The position numbers and the translations under genes were made by a program. A model generated the notes under the pieces. That model did not search any database. It was not told the DNA's origin and saw only the letters and a program-made list of their open reading frames with translations. Shown here in pieces: positions 7,364 through 14,004 of a stretch of 14,407 nt of DNA. Positions within the stretch are counted from its first letter, which is position 1. Each line of letters starts with the position of its first letter. Source of the DNA: Colivivens sp963645405 (lineage in GTDB: Bacteria; Bacteroidota; Bacteroidia; Bacteroidales; Bacteroidaceae); the NCBI GenBank assembly GCA_963645405.1, contig CAVISR010000075.1, forward strand, positions 1 to 14,407, read 5' to 3'.

Positions 7364-7409
7364 GACAGTAATCTATAACAAGAGCCGATAGCAATCTATA
7401 ATAATAAGG
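7364..7409 (+). repeat. Imperfect 23-bp direct repeat, two units
   Basis: GACAGTAATCTATAACAAGA at 7364 is followed at 7387 by GATAGCAATCTATAATAATA. The units share most positions, including AATCTATAA. The second unit overlaps the left side of the hairpin at 7406-7441. Confidence 0.6.
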
Positions 7410-7441
7410 TGTGTCAGAAGAAAAGTCACTTGGCACACCTT
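7406..7441 (+). terminator. Hairpin, probable tonB transcript end
   Basis: AAGGTGTGTCA (7406-7416) pairs with TGGCACACCTT (7431-7441): eleven pairs with one G-T, around a 14-base loop. The following sequence (TATATTATTA) is A/T-rich but not a pure T run, so this is a weak or atypical intrinsic terminator, or a 3' stability stem. Together with the repeats on either side, it is the content of the 385-bp gap between tonB and the polyprenyl synthase gene. Confidence 0.5.
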
Positions 7442-7516
7442 ATATTATTAATACACCACAAGCTCAAATGTGATTGGTCCTATAGACATCGTCATTCCAT
7501 CTTGGAGATTTAGCTG

Positions 7517-7626
7517 AACAATGGACAACCGTTCGTGTGACGATAGACAAGCGGTCGCAAGACGATAGACAACCGTTTGTAAGACGATGGACAACTGGTC
7601 GTATGGCGAAGGACAACCAATCATAG
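7517..7626 (+). repeat. Five tandem 22-bp units upstream of the polyprenyl synthase gene
   Basis: Units start at 7517, 7539, 7561, 7583 and 7605, each exactly 22 bp, with a consensus close to GACGATAGACAACCGTTCGT. The inner three are the most alike; the outer two have diverged. The period is not a multiple of three, so the array is not coding. It ends 73 bp before the next ATG. No TAnnTTTG box is seen between the array and that start. Confidence 0.88.
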
Positions 7627-7699
7627 CATAAGATGAAAATCCATTGGCTGTATTATCGGTTGCTACTAAAGACCCAACTGAACATTAACCCCAATCGAT

Positions 7700-8680
7700 A
7701 TGATAGATCAAGATACACTATATAATAAGATAAATGCATATATCGAAGGACTGCAATACAATGCAGAACCCGAAGGACTTTATGCTCCTATCAAGTACAT
7801 TCTCTCGCTCGGTGGCAAGAGAATACGTCCCATACTCATGCTTATGGCATACAATCTGTATGGAGAACAAGTGGACGGTATTTTGCCAAATGCAGTGGCA
7901 CTGGAAACATACCACAACTTCACGCTTCTGCATGATGACCTGATGGACAAGGCAGATATGCGCCGGGGAAACATGACCGTTCATAAGAAATGGGACGAGA
8001 ACACTGCAATCCTTTCTGGTGATGCAATGCTTATCATGGCTTACCGCTTGTTCGTGAAGAATGCAGGCTCGATGCCACATCTGCTTGATGCGCTCGACAC
8101 TTTCAATGACGCTACATTGGGCGTTTGCGACGGACAGCAATACGATGTCGATTTCGAGAGTAGGATGGATGTCACTACGGATGAGTACATAGAGATGGTT
8201 CGCTTGAAAACATCATTGCTCCTTGCTTGTGCCCTAAAGATAGGGGCGCAATTGGCAGGAGCTTGCGCTGAGGATGCGGACAATCTCTACAAGTTCGGTG
8301 AGAAGATGGGTCAGGCATTCCAGTTGCAGGATGATTTACTCGATGTGTATGGAGACCCGGCTGTGTTCGGCAAGAAGATTGGTGGCGATATCCTGTGCAA
8401 CAAGAAGACCTTCATGCTCATCACTGCCTATAATATGGCAGAGGGCGATTGCAAGAATGAACTTAAGGCATGGATAGAGAAAACTGACTTTGAACCTGAG
8501 GCAAAGATTCGTGCAGTGACAGCGATTTATGACAAGATTGGAATACGTGATGTCTGCCAGAACGAGATAGAAAGTCTCTTCAATGAATCGCTGGAGTTCC
8601 TCGACAAGGTCAATGTGGACGATGAAAAGAAGACGGGTCTTCGTGACTTTGCCAACAAACTTCTGAAACGGAATAAGTAA
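7700..8680 (+). CDS. Polyprenyl (isoprenyl diphosphate) synthase, short-chain type
   Basis: This 326-residue trans-prenyltransferase joins isopentenyl diphosphate units to an allylic diphosphate in isoprenoid synthesis. The first Asp-rich motif is LLHDDLMD (Asp79, Asp80, Asp83), with the conserved RRG directly after it. The second is QLQDDLLDVYGD, near residue 212. GGKRIRP at 38-44 binds diphosphate. The residue five before the first Asp is Phe74, and there is no two-residue insertion in the first motif. In this family, that combination is typical of type I geranylgeranyl diphosphate synthases, whereas long-chain octaprenyl synthases (IspB) have a small residue there. A C15-C20 product is therefore more likely than a menaquinone side chain. 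The gene is two bases upstream of the TatD gene, so the two are co-transcribed. Confidence 0.9.
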   Translation: MIDQDTLYNKINAYIEGLQYNAEPEGLYAPIKYILSLGGKRIRPILMLMAYNLYGEQVDGILPNAVALETYHNFTLLHDDLMDKADMRRGNMTVHKKWDENTAILSGDAMLIMAYRLFVKNAGSMPHLLDALDTFNDATLGVCDGQQYDVDFESRMDVTTDEYIEMVRLKTSLLLACALKIGAQLAGACAEDADNLYKFGEKMGQAFQLQDDLLDVYGDPAVFGKKIGGDILCNKKTFMLITAYNMAEGDCKNELKAWIEKTDFEPEAKIRAVTAIYDKIGIRDVCQNEIESLFNESLEFLDKVNVDDEKKTGLRDFANKLLKRNK

Positions 8681-8682
8681 GT

Positions 8683-9456
8683 ATGATTATAGACACACAC
8701 TCTCATCTTGATGGGGAAGAATTTGCAGAGGACCTTGATGCTGTGTTGACGCGTGCTAAGGATGCTGGTGTGGAGACAATCCTCATTCCCAACATCAATC
8801 TGCAAGGATTGAACCATCTGACGGATTTGTGTGCTGCCAATCCAGGTTTCCTGTATCCGATGATAGGTCTGCATCCAGAGGAAGTGGACGATGACTATCA
8901 ACGACAGCTTGATGAGATGTACAGAATCCTGAAGTCGTCAGTGGATACGTATGTTGCCATAGGTGAAATAGGGCTTGACTTCTATTGGGACAGAACCTTT
9001 GCCGACAAACAGCTTGATGCATTCGAACAACAGTTGGATTGGGCTGCTGAATGTGGCAAACCGCTGATGATACATGCCAGAAATGCATTTCCCGAACTGG
9101 TTGATGTGATGGAATGTCATAGGTCTGACCATTTGCGCGGAGTTTTCCATTGTTTCAATGGCAACGAGGAAGAAGCAAAAAAACTGCTCTCTTTTGAAGG
9201 GTTCCAACTGGGCATCGGCGGAGTGGTTACATTTAAGAAGTCTTCACTCCCGGATGTGCTTAAGTCAATCGTTCCTTTGTCCAGAATTGTAGTTGAGACC
9301 GACTCTCCTTATCTTGCTCCGGTTCCTCATCGGGGCAAACGCAACGAAAGCGCGTTTATAGTTGCAACAATTGAACGCTTATCTGAAATTTATGGGTGTG
9401 GAAAGGACTTTGTTGCCACTCAAACAAAGAAAAACTCCGAGTTTTTAATCCCGTAA
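8683..9456 (+). CDS. TatD family metal-dependent hydrolase (DNase-like)
   Basis: This 257-residue protein matches the usual TatD length and has the complete metal-binding set of the amidohydrolase-type barrel: DTHSHLD (His6, His8), GEIGLDFYW (Glu95), LMIHARNA (His131), GVFHCFNG (His156), and ETDSPYLAP (Asp207). The GLHPEE motif at 62-67 and the HRGKRNES signature at 216-223 are also present. TatD proteins are cytoplasmic 3'-5' exonucleases, or deoxyribonucleases linked to DNA repair; the name reflects genome position in E. coli, not protein export. The ATG begins two bases after the polyprenyl synthase stop. The last codons include a tight palindrome (AAAAACTC C GAGTTTTT, 9430-9446), whose loop is too short to be a good terminator. 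Confidence 0.92.
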   Translation: MIIDTHSHLDGEEFAEDLDAVLTRAKDAGVETILIPNINLQGLNHLTDLCAANPGFLYPMIGLHPEEVDDDYQRQLDEMYRILKSSVDTYVAIGEIGLDFYWDRTFADKQLDAFEQQLDWAAECGKPLMIHARNAFPELVDVMECHRSDHLRGVFHCFNGNEEEAKKLLSFEGFQLGIGGVVTFKKSSLPDVLKSIVPLSRIVVETDSPYLAPVPHRGKRNESAFIVATIERLSEIYGCGKDFVATQTKKNSEFLIP

Positions 9457-9511
9457 CAAAAAAAATGCGTATTTTTGTTGCTGGTTTGGTGGCTGTGTCG
9501 TGAATTATTCG

Positions 9512-9518
9512 TAATTTG
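9512..9518 (+). promoter_or_regulatory. Possible variant -7 box for the exbB cluster
   Basis: TAATTTG is one base shorter than TAnnTTTG. It lies 141 bp before the exbB start, so the leader would be long. A TTTG at 9485-9488 could act as -33, although the spacing is a little wide. Low certainty; no better candidate is seen in 9457-9659. Confidence 0.35.
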
Positions 9519-9659
9519 CAACCGATTTGGAGATTGGCAATGCATCGAGGCACGATGAAGGACGGCAAAAGACGTTGCTAGCGACGAACTCAAAAGGTAG
9601 AACAACAAGTGAAACTATAGAAAATAAATAACAGTATTAATCTTTAAATTGAAAAAGAA

Positions 9660-10490
9660 ATGAAAAAAGTATTTGCAGTAATTGCACTTATGGGAGTCTT
9701 TACTTTAGGAATGACTCAATCAATGTCAGCTCAGGACGAAGAAGCTGTCGACACAACTGCCGTTGAACAAGTAGATTCAGCCGCTACTGAAGAAGCAGAT
9801 TCTGCAGCAGCTCCTGCAGAGGCAGTTGAAGCTCCAGAAGCTCAGGTCGAAGAAGTCGGTATGTACAAGAACTTGAAGACAAAGTTCATCGAAGGTGATG
9901 CAGGCTTCATGGCAATCGTTGCTATTGCAATGATTGTAGGTCTTGCATTCTGCATCGAGCGTATCATTTACCTCGCACTCGCAGACGTTAAGACAGACAA
10001 GATGCTTGAGGATGTTGACAAGGCTCTTGCAGGCAAAGACATCGAGAAAGCAAAGAACATCTGCCGCAACACTCGTGGTCCTATCGCTTCAATCAGCTAT
10101 CAGGGTCTGAGCCGTCTCGACCAAGGTGCTGATGCTGTTGAAAAGACTGTCGTTGCTTACGGTGCAGTTCAGGCTTCAAACCTTGAGAAGGGTTGCTCAT
10201 GGATTACATTGTTCATCGCAATGGCTCCATCACTCGGATTCTTGGGAACAGTGGTCGGAATGGTTCAGGCATTCGATGCCATCCAGGAAGCAGGTGATAT
10301 CTCTCCGACAGTCGTTGCAGGAGGTATGAAGGTCGCTTTGTTGACAACAATCTTCGGTATCATCGTAGCACTTATTCTTCAGGTATTCTACAACTACATC
10401 CTTGCTAAGATTGAATCAATCACAGCACAGATGGAAGACACTACAATCTCCCTCCTTGACCTCGTTGCAAAATACGGCGTTAACAAGTAA
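9660..10490 (+). CDS. exbB: ExbB/TolQ/MotA family proton channel
   Basis: This 276-residue protein is the main ring subunit of the TonB-powering proton motor in the inner membrane. It begins with a signal-like segment (1-24, MKKVFAVIALMGVFTLGMTQ and on to SMSA). A low-complexity stretch rich in Ala, Glu, Asp and Val follows (25-66), which E. coli ExbB lacks. The core then has three membrane segments: about 82-107, 179-203 with the conserved APSLGFLGTVVGM motif, and 220-247 with the VALLTTIFGIIVAL motif that lines the channel. The order and motifs are those of ExbB. It opens the exbB-X-exbD-exbD cluster and is followed after 62 bp by the four-helix protein. The acidic extension would lie in the periplasm if the signal is used. 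Confidence 0.93.
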   Translation: MKKVFAVIALMGVFTLGMTQSMSAQDEEAVDTTAVEQVDSAATEEADSAAAPAEAVEAPEAQVEEVGMYKNLKTKFIEGDAGFMAIVAIAMIVGLAFCIERIIYLALADVKTDKMLEDVDKALAGKDIEKAKNICRNTRGPIASISYQGLSRLDQGADAVEKTVVAYGAVQASNLEKGCSWITLFIAMAPSLGFLGTVVGMVQAFDAIQEAGDISPTVVAGGMKVALLTTIFGIIVALILQVFYNYILAKIESITAQMEDTTISLLDLVAKYGVNK

Positions 10491-10552
10491 TCAAGAAAGT
10501 TACTTGGTAACTGAATAATGAGAGTATTAACAACTAAACAAGGAAACAAACT

Positions 10553-11008
10553 ATGAATATTGATAAAGTATCAAAATACATACTTTGGGTTCTCATGGGA
10601 ATCAGTGCCGTTGTCATTGCACTGTTCTTCCTTATCGGATTCGATACTCCGTATGAAGAGGATCCAAACCAATATGCACCTCAGTGCACTGATGTATTGC
10701 TCATTTGGACAATCATCCTTACAGTGATTGGTGCTATCAGCATGCTCGCAAGCTTCATCTATTATGTTGTAGTAAACGGATTCAACAAGTCCTATATCTA
10801 CACATGGGGATTGCCAGTCATCACAATCGCTTTGGGTGTCGGCTTGGGTATCGCCAACAAGGATGAGCACCTGCTCATCAACGGTCAGGACTGGAACGTA
10901 CCTTCAGACATCATCCTCACCGATGCGTCTATGGTCTCAATCGGTCTCCTTACTGTTTGTGCAGTAGCAGCAATCATCTTCAGCGTAATCATGAATTCAA
11001 AGAAGTAA
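10553..11008 (+). CDS. Four-helix membrane protein of the ExbB/ExbD cluster
   Basis: This 151-residue protein has four hydrophobic segments, at about 9-30, 48-72, 83-101 and 126-147, and almost no hydrophilic domain besides an acidic loop near 31-44 (DTPYEEDPNQYA). I do not recognise a functional family. A small membrane protein between exbB and exbD is, from general knowledge, common in Bacteroidales, so a role as an accessory or assembly factor of the motor is inferred from position only. It lies 62 bp after exbB and 18 bp before exbD, on the same strand and within what looks like one transcript. No catalytic motif is visible. Confidence 0.85.
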   Translation: MNIDKVSKYILWVLMGISAVVIALFFLIGFDTPYEEDPNQYAPQCTDVLLIWTIILTVIGAISMLASFIYYVVVNGFNKSYIYTWGLPVITIALGVGLGIANKDEHLLINGQDWNVPSDIILTDASMVSIGLLTVCAVAAIIFSVIMNSKK

Positions 11009-11026
11009 TAAGAATATTGAGTGACT

Positions 11027-11614
11027 ATGGGAAAGAAAAGAAAAATGCCAGGCTTGAACACCAGTTCTACAGCCGATATTTCATTCATGTTGCTCATCTT
11101 CTTCCTTGTGACTACCTCAATGGATACAGACCAGGGTCTGCCTCGTACACTCCCTAAACCACCTGAGGAAGATCAGGTAAACAATGAAATCAAGGTTAAG
11201 GAACGTAATATCCTTAACATCCGTATTAATAAGGATAACTACCTTATGATTGGCGATGATTACGTTGCACTTGAAGATGTGAAAGTGAGAGCAAAAGAAT
11301 TTATTGCAAACCCGGAGAATAAACCCAACCTCCCTGAGTTGAAACCAAAGAAGGTGAAACTTCTGGGAACAAGAATGGTAACTGAAAACCATGTGATTTC
11401 CGTACAGACTGACCGTGGTACCAGCTATGGAGTTTATTTCCAAGTTCAGGACCAGCTTGTGGCTGCCTACAACGAACTTCGTGACGAACTTGCCAAGAGT
11501 GAGTTCGGCTACAAGTACGAGTATCTGACTTCAGAGCAGAAGACAGCTATACGTGAGGTCTATCCAATGAAGATTTCAGAGGCTGAACCAAAACAATATG
11601 GAAAGGCGAATTGA
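11027..11614 (+). CDS. exbD: ExbD biopolymer transport protein (first copy)
   Basis: This 195-residue protein is one of two ExbD-type subunits. After a basic tail (MGKKRKMPGLNTSS), a single membrane helix carries the essential Asp17 in TADISFMLLIFFLVTT. This matches the proton-relaying Asp25 of E. coli ExbD. The rest (about 35-195) is periplasmic and longer than the roughly 140-residue standard ExbD, with an additional C-terminal region rich in Glu and Lys. An in-frame GTG lies six bases upstream at 11021, but the ATG at 11027 gives the expected N-terminus. The next exbD starts only two bases after this stop, so the two are translated together. Confidence 0.92.
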   Translation: MGKKRKMPGLNTSSTADISFMLLIFFLVTTSMDTDQGLPRTLPKPPEEDQVNNEIKVKERNILNIRINKDNYLMIGDDYVALEDVKVRAKEFIANPENKPNLPELKPKKVKLLGTRMVTENHVISVQTDRGTSYGVYFQVQDQLVAAYNELRDELAKSEFGYKYEYLTSEQKTAIREVYPMKISEAEPKQYGKAN

Positions 11615-11616
11615 TT

Positions 11617-12093
11617 ATGAGTAGATTTAATAAAGGAAGCAAGGAGATGCCGGAGTTGAATACTTCGTCTCTGCCAGACTTGATTTTCTCTGTTCTGTTC
11701 TTCTTCATGATGGTTACATCAATGCGTGAGGTGACTTTCAAGGTGAGATTCGACCGCCCAACAGGTACTCAGCTCGAGAAACTCGCACGTAAGTCATGTA
11801 CTTCATTCATCTACATTGGACAGCCTACTGAACAGTACAAGACACAGATGGGTAGCGGAACACGCATTCAGATCAACGATGACTTTGCTGAGGTAGGACA
11901 GATTTATGACTTCGTTATGTCAGACCGCAACAACTTGGCGGAAAGCGACAAGCCGTTCTACACTGTCTCTCTGAAGGTGGACCACAAGACACCGATGGGT
12001 ATCATCACTGACGTGAAGCAGACTCTGCGTAAGGCATATGCGCTTAAGATTGTCTATTCAGCATCAAAGCCGCAGAATAAGAATGCTGATTAA
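11617..12093 (+). CDS. exbD: ExbD biopolymer transport protein (second copy)
   Basis: This 158-residue paralogue of the preceding gene has the tail MSRFNKGSKEMPELNTSS and a membrane helix with the key Asp21 in LPDLIFSVLFFFMMVTS. The periplasmic part begins at about residue 42 and ends in a TonB-system-like fold region containing TPMGIITDVKQTLRKAYALKIVYSAS. A TTG start at 11611 would overlap the upstream stop, but the ATG at 11617 is preferred because it matches the family N-terminus. Two different ExbD subunits may form a heterodimer inside the ExbB ring; this is inferred from the tandem arrangement. A strong terminator follows 20 bp after the stop. Confidence 0.92.
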   Translation: MSRFNKGSKEMPELNTSSLPDLIFSVLFFFMMVTSMREVTFKVRFDRPTGTQLEKLARKSCTSFIYIGQPTEQYKTQMGSGTRIQINDDFAEVGQIYDFVMSDRNNLAESDKPFYTVSLKVDHKTPMGIITDVKQTLRKAYALKIVYSASKPQNKNAD

Positions 12094-12112
12094 TCGCATC
12101 TAACTTATAAAG

Positions 12113-12146
12113 TGAGCGAATCATATTATGGTTCGCTCATTTTTTT
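12113..12146 (+). terminator. Intrinsic terminator of the exbB-exbD cluster
   Basis: TGAGCGAA (12113-12120) pairs perfectly with TTCGCTCA (12132-12139) around an 11-base loop and is followed by seven T (12140-12146). Flanking A and T bases can lengthen the stem. This is a textbook intrinsic terminator, and it abuts the thyA promoter. Confidence 0.88.
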
Positions 12147-12147
12147 G

Positions 12148-12155
12148 TACCTTTG
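12148..12155 (+). promoter_or_regulatory. Bacteroidota -7 promoter box for thyA-folA
   Basis: TACCTTTG lies one base after the T run of the upstream terminator and 19 bp before the thyA ATG. Its -33 region therefore falls inside the terminator hairpin loop or right arm. Confidence 0.75.
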
Positions 12156-12174
12156 CACAAAACTAAGATTAACT

Positions 12175-12969
12175 ATGAAACAATATCTTGATTTGCTCGA
12201 CCGCATACTTCATGAAGGACTGCGCAAGGACGACCGGACAGGCACTGGCACGATAGGGGTGTTTGGCAATCAGATGAGATTCAATCTTGACGATGGTTTC
12301 CCACTTCTGACTACCAAGAAACTCCATCTGAAGAGTATCATATATGAGTTGCTGTGGTTCCTGCATGGCGACACGAATGTCAAATGGCTACAGGAACACG
12401 GCGTGCGCATCTGGAATGAATGGGCAGACGAAAACGGAAATCTCGGTCACATCTATGGTTATCAATGGCGCAGTTGGCCTGACTATGATGGCGGATATAT
12501 TGACCAGATAACAAATGTGATTGAAGAGATTAAGAACAATCCGTCCAGTCGCCGACTCATCGTCAGTGCATGGAATGTGGCAGACATAAAGAACATGAAT
12601 CTTCCTCCATGCCACATCCTGTTCCAGTTTTATGTAGTGAACGGTAGGCTCAGTCTGCAACTCTACCAGCGCAGTGCCGACACATTCCTTGGCATGCCGT
12701 TCAACATTGCGTCATACAGTCTCTTGCTTTTGATGGTAGCACAGGTGACCGGACTGAAGGCAGGCGACTTCGTGTACACTACGGGCGACACGCATCTTTA
12801 CATGGACCACATCAACCAGGCAGAACTGCAGTTGTTGCGTACGCCCCGTCCGTTGCCAACCATGCGTCTCAATCCCGACGTGAAGAACATCTTCGACTTC
12901 AAGTACGAGGATTTCATCCTTGAGAATTACAATCCATACGACCATATAAAAGCAAAAGTATCAGTATGA
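12175..12969 (+). CDS. thyA: Thymidylate synthase
   Basis: This 264-residue enzyme, the same length as E. coli ThyA, converts dUMP to dTMP using methylenetetrahydrofolate and releases dihydrofolate. The catalytic Cys146 sits in LPPCHILFQFYV. The Arg pair of SSRRLIV (124-130) and the RSADTFLGMPFNIASY motif bind the substrate phosphate and base; the early DDRTGTGT motif (19-26) carries the conserved phosphate-binding Arg. The DTHLYMDHINQ motif is also intact. The open frame extends back to a GTG at 12112, but this lies in the upstream terminator and before the promoter; the ATG at 12175 gives the canonical start MKQYLDLLDRIL. Its stop overlaps the folA start by four bases (ATGA), so production of dihydrofolate and its recycling are coupled. 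Confidence 0.97.
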   Translation: MKQYLDLLDRILHEGLRKDDRTGTGTIGVFGNQMRFNLDDGFPLLTTKKLHLKSIIYELLWFLHGDTNVKWLQEHGVRIWNEWADENGNLGHIYGYQWRSWPDYDGGYIDQITNVIEEIKNNPSSRRLIVSAWNVADIKNMNLPPCHILFQFYVVNGRLSLQLYQRSADTFLGMPFNIASYSLLLLMVAQVTGLKAGDFVYTTGDTHLYMDHINQAELQLLRTPRPLPTMRLNPDVKNIFDFKYEDFILENYNPYDHIKAKVSV

Positions 12970-13475
12970 CACTGTCCATAATAGTGGCTATAGCCAAGAA
13001 TTTCGCCATAGGCAAGAAGAACGAACTGCTCTATCACATGCCTAATGACATGAAGCGTTTCAAGACAACAACAACCGGGCACACCGTTATCATGGGGAAA
13101 AACACCTTCGCTTCATTTCCCCATCGACCATTGCCAAACAGAAGGAATATCGTGCTTGCGTTGCCCGATGAAGTCCCTGCTGACAAGGAAGGCGCAGAGT
13201 GGGTGAACTCACTTCAAGAGGCACTCGATTTGTGCAAGGATGAAGACGAAGTGTTCATCATCGGAGGAGCATACGTCTATCATCAGACCCTTCCTCTTGC
13301 CGACAAACTCTATCTGACGGTCATTGATGATGAACCCGAGGGTGCTGACGCTTATTTCCCGACGGTAGATTATTCAGAGTGGAAGGAAGTGGGGCGTGAA
13401 GAGCATAAGGCTGACGAACGCCATGCCCATGATTATGTGTTTCTCGACCTTATGTCATTGAAGTCCAAGCGATAG
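12966..13475 (+). CDS. folA: Dihydrofolate reductase
   Basis: This 169-residue enzyme reduces the dihydrofolate made by ThyA to tetrahydrofolate using NADPH. The acidic active-site residue is Asp28 in MPNDMKRFK, matching Asp27 of E. coli. The NADPH-binding parts are present: TVIMGKNTFASFP with RPLPNRRNIVL (about 39-63) and VFIIGGAYVY (about 98-107). The near-invariant Trp before the catalytic loop (Trp22 in E. coli, PW) is replaced by Tyr23 in LLYHMP, a conservative change that may affect the Met20-type loop or drug binding. The start overlaps the thyA stop in an ATGA. The end of the gene runs close to a 21-bp repeat array and an intrinsic terminator. Confidence 0.95.
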   Translation: MTLSIIVAIAKNFAIGKKNELLYHMPNDMKRFKTTTTGHTVIMGKNTFASFPHRPLPNRRNIVLALPDEVPADKEGAEWVNSLQEALDLCKDEDEVFIIGGAYVYHQTLPLADKLYLTVIDDEPEGADAYFPTVDYSEWKEVGREEHKADERHAHDYVFLDLMSLKSKR

Positions 13476-13482
13476 TTTCCCT

Positions 13483-13629
13483 GTTCTTTAGGAAGATATA
13501 TCCCATTCTGACCGGAGATTCATCAGTTATCACTGGTAGTGTTTCCATTCTCGCCGGATAGTCATCTGTTATCACTGGTGGTATATTCATTCTCACTGGA
13601 GACGTATCCATTCTTATGAAATATAGTAG
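13483..13629 (+). repeat. Degenerate 21-bp tandem array after folA
   Basis: Seven units start at 13483, 13504, 13525, 13546, 13567, 13588 and 13609. Odd and even units differ slightly (CATTCTCACCGGAGAGTCAT-like and TGTTATCACTGGTAGTATT-like), so a 42-bp higher-order unit may exist. The first and last units are the most diverged. The array starts 7 bp after the folA stop and runs into the terminator stem. Read on the - strand it would give 7-residue repeats, but there is no other sign of a gene there. Confidence 0.8.
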
Positions 13630-13660
13630 CCGTTCTTGTTGAGGGACGGCTATTTTTTTT
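13627..13660 (+). terminator. Intrinsic terminator of thyA-folA
   Basis: TAGCCGT (13627-13633) pairs with ACGGCTA (13646-13652), extended by two inner pairs (one G-T), and is followed by eight T (13653-13660). It lies about 150 bp after the folA stop, so the repeat array would be part of the transcript. Confidence 0.88.
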
Positions 13661-13662
13661 GC

Positions 13663-13755
13663 GGTAGGAGCAAGCGTGGGTTTGCGGGCTGTAAAACAAC
13701 AGCGAGTTGTCGCTAGAGTGCAACTGTCTACGCTTGGAGAACGCAAGCTCCTACC
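13663..13755. repeat. REPIN-like element: two inverted hairpin repeats
   Basis: The element starts with GGTAGGA followed by a hairpin (GCAAG 13670-13674 with TTTGC 13681-13685) and ends with the reverse complement arrangement (GCTTG 13732-13736 with CAAGC 13744-13748, then TCCTACC). The terminal nine bases at each side are perfect inverted repeats (GGTAGGAGC / GCTCCTACC). Between them lies another small hairpin, AGCGA-GTTG-TCGCT (13701-13714). A conserved 5' tetranucleotide of the GTAG type plus a short hairpin, in inverted pairs, is the design of REPs mobilised by RAYT transposases. No such transposase is in the window, and copy number cannot be seen here. Confidence 0.6.
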
Positions 13756-13769
13756 ATCCGGCATTCGAA

Positions 13770-13794
13770 CAATTCGTGTTTGAAAAACGAATTG
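13770..13794. other. Perfect 8-bp stem hairpin
   Basis: CAATTCGT (13770-13777) pairs with ACGAATTG (13787-13794) around a 9-base loop. No T run follows. It lies between the REPIN-like element and the GH43 promoter and may be a leftover repeat, an operator or chance. Apart from this, the REPIN-like element, the repeats and the promoter, I see nothing else in 13476-14004. Confidence 0.35.
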
Positions 13795-13934
13795 GACGTC
13801 TGTGTGGCTTTGCGCCTTGCATATTTATATCTGCTTTCTTGAGAATTTGTTTTATTTGATGCAACAATGGCATTGAGGTTACTTAATCTAAAGTTTTTGG
13901 TGCTTGGGGTAAAGTAATCTCGTATGTATATGAG

Positions 13935-13942
13935 TAACTTTG
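13935..13942 (+). promoter_or_regulatory. Bacteroidota -7 promoter box for the GH43 gene
   Basis: TAACTTTG fits TAnnTTTG and lies 62 bp before the start of the glycosidase gene. Upstream, TTACTT (13879-13884) and AAGTAA (13912-13917) form a loose inverted repeat that could be a regulator site, with low certainty. Confidence 0.65.
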
Positions 13943-14004
13943 CAGCCGAAATAACTAATGCGTGGTGATTGCTAAACCACGAAGAAATCAATTAATTTCA
14001 GAAT

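Noticed and set aside
7302..7626. Possible CRISPR array
   Set aside because: Units are contiguous, 17-23 bp, with no unique spacers of constant length and no cas genes nearby.
9430..9446. AAAAACTC-C-GAGTTTTT palindrome as a terminator for the TatD gene
   Set aside because: It lies inside the coding region and its one-base loop cannot form a normal RNA hairpin at full stem length.
10498..10512. AGTTAC-TTG-GTAACT inverted repeat after exbB
   Set aside because: Short and with a three-base loop; no further support for a terminator or operator.
12112..12174. GTG-initiated extension of thyA by 21 residues
   Set aside because: It lies in the terminator hairpin and before the promoter; the ATG at 12175 gives the standard 264-residue enzyme.
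13450..13764. - strand frame of 104 residues with 7-residue repeats
   Set aside because: The repeats follow from the 21-bp DNA period; the frame runs through a terminator and the REPIN-like element and overlaps the folA end, so it is unlikely to be a gene.
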